Assembly: GCA_965226785.1 (NCBI GenBank)
Contig: CBDDEC010000004.1
Span: 806,001 to 870,000, forward strand
DNA from: CBDDEC01 sp965226785
GTDB taxonomy: Bacteria > Chloroflexota > Dehalococcoidia > UBA2979
DNA length: 64,000 nt
Reading direction: 5' to 3'
Below the pieces are notes generated by a model. The model saw only the letters and a program-made list of their open reading frames with translations, was not told where the DNA came from and did no database searches. Below, one piece after another: positions 61,481-64,000 of this stretch; the stretch's first letter is position 1; each line of letters opens with the position of its first letter. Made by a program: the position numbers and the translations under genes.

Positions 61481-62470
61481 TCACACCGACAGAGCCAGAG
61501 CGATGCCGACCATCGCTCCGGCGATGCCGAGGAGATAGAGCCGCATCACGACCTGGGGCTCGCTCCAGCCGAGCAATTCCAGGTGGTGGTGGAACGGCGT
61601 CATGCGGAAGAGGCACTGCCCGCCCGTGGTCTGGAAGTAGGCGATTTGCAGCACATCGGAGACCGCCTCGAGGACGAACACGATGCCGACGACGGGGAGC
61701 AGCAACCAGTGCCCCGTCATCAGCGCGACCGTCGCCAGCGATGCGCCCAGGGGCAGGGCGCCGGTATCGCCCATGAACACCGAGGCCGGCCAGGCGTTGT
61801 ACCAGAGGAACCCGAGCAGCGCGCCGACGACGGTGAACGAGAAGGTGGCGAGGAACGCCTGTCCCTGTACGAACGCGATCACGGCATAGGCGGCAAACGC
61901 CAACGCCGCCGTTCCGGCGAGCAAGCCGTCCAGTCCGTCCGTGATCGAGACCGCCGAGGTGGTCGCGAAGACGGTGATCACCGCGACGCCGATGTAGACA
62001 TAACTGAGTTCGTATTGCCCGGCCCACGGGACGTTCACACTCTCGGCGTCGAAGCGGAAGAACAGCACGAGCGCCACTACGATCGACAGTGCGAGGATGA
62101 GCGTGAACTTGAGGCGCCAGCTCAGCCCGCCGTGCCCTCGACCGCCGGTCAGCGTGCCGAGGTCATCCCAGAAGCCGATGGCCATCGCCACGACGACGAC
62201 GGCGAGGGGCAGCAGGATCGAGCCTCGCTCGAGGATGATCGAGCGGCCTTCGATCTCGAAGACGTTCGTCGCGGCCGTCACCAGCGCGACCGTGCCGTAG
62301 ATGAACAGGCCGCCCATCGTCGGTGTGCCTTCTTTGACCGAGTGCGTTGAGGGACCGTCCGCCGAGATCTGCTTGCCGACGTTGCGCTCGCGCAGGCGCG
62401 TGATCGTCGGCCCTCCGAGGATGAGCGCGACGACGAAGGCGGAGCCACCGACGAGTAGCGAGAAGATCAC
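61481..62470 (-). CDS. mraY: phospho-MurNAc-pentapeptide transferase
   Basis: 329 residues, ten hydrophobic segments. The conserved Asp-rich motifs are seen in KEGTPTMGGLFIYGTVALVT, IGFWDDLGTLTGGRGHGGLS, SITDGLDGLLAGTAALAFAA, NAWPASVFMGDTGALPLGAS and the HHH signature FRMTPFHHHLELLGWSEPQV. It transfers phospho-MurNAc-pentapeptide to the lipid carrier, making lipid I. The start overlaps the murF stop by ATGA. Confidence 0.95.
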   Translation of the reverse strand: MIFSLLVGGSAFVVALILGGPTITRLRERNVGKQISADGPSTHSVKEGTPTMGGLFIYGTVALVTAATNVFEIEGRSIILERGSILLPLAVVVVAMAIGFWDDLGTLTGGRGHGGLSWRLKFTLILALSIVVALVLFFRFDAESVNVPWAGQYELSYVYIGVAVITVFATTSAVSITDGLDGLLAGTAALAFAAYAVIAFVQGQAFLATFSFTVVGALLGFLWYNAWPASVFMGDTGALPLGASLATVALMTGHWLLLPVVGIVFVLEAVSDVLQIAYFQTTGGQCLFRMTPFHHHLELLGWSEPQVVMRLYLLGIAGAMVGIALALSV

Positions 62471-63867
62471 GAGCTCACCTCCACCCCTCGCTCCTCGAGC
62501 CAGTCGGCGACCAGCCGGTCCAGCCCGAGCGCCCGCGATCCTTTGACCAGCACGGCGTCGCCCGGCCGGACCGTCGCGTCGAGGCCCTGGAGGGCACTCG
62601 CAGCGTCGACGTAGTGCTGAACCTCGGCCAGACCAGCCTCCTCGGCGGCACGTCCGATCTGCGCGCCCAGCTCGCCGACGGTAAGCAGCACGTCGAGGGT
62701 GGCAGCGGCCTCCCGGCCAGCGGTCTCGTGGGCCGCGTCGCTCTCCTCGCCGAGTTCGCGCATGTCGCCCAGCAGTGCAACGTGACGCCCCGGCAGCTCG
62801 GTGAGCAGCGTCAGCGCCGCGCTCATCGAGGCCGGGTTCGCGTTGTAGGTGTCGTCGATCAGACGAACGCCGCCGCCGAGTTCGAGAAGGCGGGTCCGCA
62901 GCGGCACGTCGAGCCGTTCGAGGGCGTCGCAGACCTCGGCGAAGGCGATGTCATCGGCGAGCGCGACCGTCGTCGCGGCCAGCACGTTCGAGGCGAGGTG
63001 GCCGCCTGGGAGCGGCACGTGGACTCGCCGCGACTTGTCGCCATAGGTGATCGTCAGCTCGAAGCCCTCGACACCGCTGGAGTTGAGAGCGCTGCCTCGT
63101 ATATCGGCGTCGTCGCTGAAGCCGAAGCGCCAGACGCGCGCCGGGGTGCTCGCGGCCATGGCGCTGACGTCGGCGTCGTCGGCGTTGAGAACGGCGTGAC
63201 CGTCCGCGCGCAGCGCCTCGACCAGCTCGCGCTTGGCCGCGACGATCGTCGCCATCGACCCGGCACGTTCGAGGTGCACCGGCCCCACGTTGAGGACGAC
63301 GCCGATGTGCGGACGCGCCCACTGGCAGAGCAAGGCGATCTCGCCTGTGGTGTACATCCCCATCTCGATCACGGCGCGCTCCGTCGAGGCGTCGAGTTCG
63401 AGCAGGCAGAGGGGCACGCCGATCTCGTTGTTGTAGTTGTTGTCCGTCGCCTCGGTCCGGTAGCGGGCGCGCAGCACGGCGGCAATCATGCCCTTCGTCG
63501 TCGTCTTGCCGACGTTGCCGGTGACGCCCACGACCTCCGTGCCCTCGAGGGCATCGCGCCAGCGCGCGCCGAGCGCCTGTAGGCCCGCCAGCGAGTCGTC
63601 CACGAGGAAGCGCGCGGTCGGCTCGGTGCCGTCGATGGGACGTTCGAGGAGGCAGCCGCTCGCGCCAGCGGAGACGGCAGCGGCGGCGAAGTCGTGGCCG
63701 TCGACGCGCTCACCGGGGAGCGCGACGAAGAGATCGCCCGGCGCGGCGACGCGCGAGTCGATGATGGCGCGTACGAAGGTGGCGTCCGGACCCTCGCGGC
63801 CGCGCAGGCGGTCACCGAGCGCGCCGGCCACGAAGCTGGCGTCGAGGACGGGCGCCGGGGGGGTCAC
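62467..63867 (-). CDS. murF: UDP-MurNAc-tripeptide--D-alanyl-D-alanine ligase
   Basis: 466 residues from GTG 63867, which overlaps the upstream stop codon. Domain order: N-terminal substrate domain with DSRVAAPGDLFVALPGERVD, ATP motif VVGVTGNVGKTTTKGMIAAV, DNNYNNEIGVPLCLLELDAS, EMGMYTTGEIALLCQWARPH and the ligase C-terminus RLIDDTYNANPASMSAALTL followed by VALLGDMRELGEESDAAHET. It adds D-Ala-D-Ala made by Ddl. Confidence 0.95.
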   Translation of the reverse strand: MTPPAPVLDASFVAGALGDRLRGREGPDATFVRAIIDSRVAAPGDLFVALPGERVDGHDFAAAAVSAGASGCLLERPIDGTEPTARFLVDDSLAGLQALGARWRDALEGTEVVGVTGNVGKTTTKGMIAAVLRARYRTEATDNNYNNEIGVPLCLLELDASTERAVIEMGMYTTGEIALLCQWARPHIGVVLNVGPVHLERAGSMATIVAAKRELVEALRADGHAVLNADDADVSAMAASTPARVWRFGFSDDADIRGSALNSSGVEGFELTITYGDKSRRVHVPLPGGHLASNVLAATTVALADDIAFAEVCDALERLDVPLRTRLLELGGGVRLIDDTYNANPASMSAALTLLTELPGRHVALLGDMRELGEESDAAHETAGREAAATLDVLLTVGELGAQIGRAAEEAGLAEVQHYVDAASALQGLDATVRPGDAVLVKGSRALGLDRLVADWLEERGVEVSS

Positions 63868-64000
63868 TGTGCCGCGGCCAGCGCGACGCCCGAAGGCGGC
63901 ACATCGAGGTAGTCCATGAGCTCGGCGGCGAGCCCGGAGAACACCGGCGCCGCCACCTCTCCACCGAGGATGCGCTCGCCGCTGGGCTCATCGATCTTCA
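63864..64000 (-). CDS. ftsI: class B penicillin-binding protein (FtsI/PBP2), C-terminal end, cut by window edge
   Basis: The last 45 codons of an open frame entering from the window end read KIDEPSGERILGGEVAAPVF, then a helix-like SGLAAELMDYLDVPPSGVAL, ending AAAQ-stop. The IDEPSG...GG.VAAPVFS pattern is the end of the transpeptidase domain of FtsI-type proteins. Its stop overlaps the murF start (GTGA), and its place before murF is the standard position of ftsI. Confidence 0.8.
   Translation of the reverse strand, partial: KIDEPSGERILGGEVAAPVFSGLAAELMDYLDVPPSGVALAAAQ

Overview
The window is high-GC bacterial chromosome. Gene content and order suggest a member of Chloroflexota, probably near Dehalococcoidia/SAR202. 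The clues are a ftsI-murF-mraY-murD-ftsW-murG-murC-ddl-ftsQ-ftsA-ftsZ-nrdR-nrdJ cluster, a B12-dependent ribonucleotide reductase, RNase Y, a GAAC-N4-GTTC type damage box, and an accessory region rich in CoA-transferases, crotonases and enolase-superfamily enzymes. This placement is inference; a high-GC actinobacterium cannot be excluded without a tree.

The window splits in two. Bases 1 to about 33,330 are an accessory, decaying region. It carries at least seven insertion-sequence copies or remnants (IS3, IS6, IS256, IS481 and integrase-core types), several of them nested or abutting, and many truncated or frameshifted genes. Intact genes between them include a DUF5131/TcmP pair (3.2-5.0 kb), a UspA-like/HEAT protein, a serine hydrolase, two class III CoA-transferases, two crotonases, a two-domain VOC protein, a peptide-type ABC importer without ATPases, and a mandelate-racemase-like enzyme. 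Two clusters of a roughly 150-bp degenerate tandem repeat lie at 6.84-7.25 and 10.14-10.52 kb. A tRNA-Asp at 33.53-33.61 kb marks the edge of this region, with its 3' end facing it.

Bases 33.7 to 64 kb are compact backbone, mostly on the minus strand with start/stop overlaps. Reading in the direction of transcription, the window opens with the cell-wall and division cluster (ftsI to ftsZ), then nrdR and nrdJ. A second run holds a B12-type radical SAM protein, a methyltransferase, yggS, proC and yggT. A third holds recA, recX, an amidase, rny and a PHP phosphoesterase.

The clearest regulatory signal is an almost identical palindrome, AGTAGAAC-N4-(G/A)TTCTACT, in the promoters of recA and nrdJ. 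It suggests that ribonucleotide supply belongs to the DNA-damage regulon. The most interesting less-described items are the convergent DUF5131/TcmP island between 24/30 direct repeats, the 150-bp repeat family, a SIR2/nSTAND mosaic remnant, and a 90-codon ORF that appears to be a frameshifted N-terminal extension of FtsZ.
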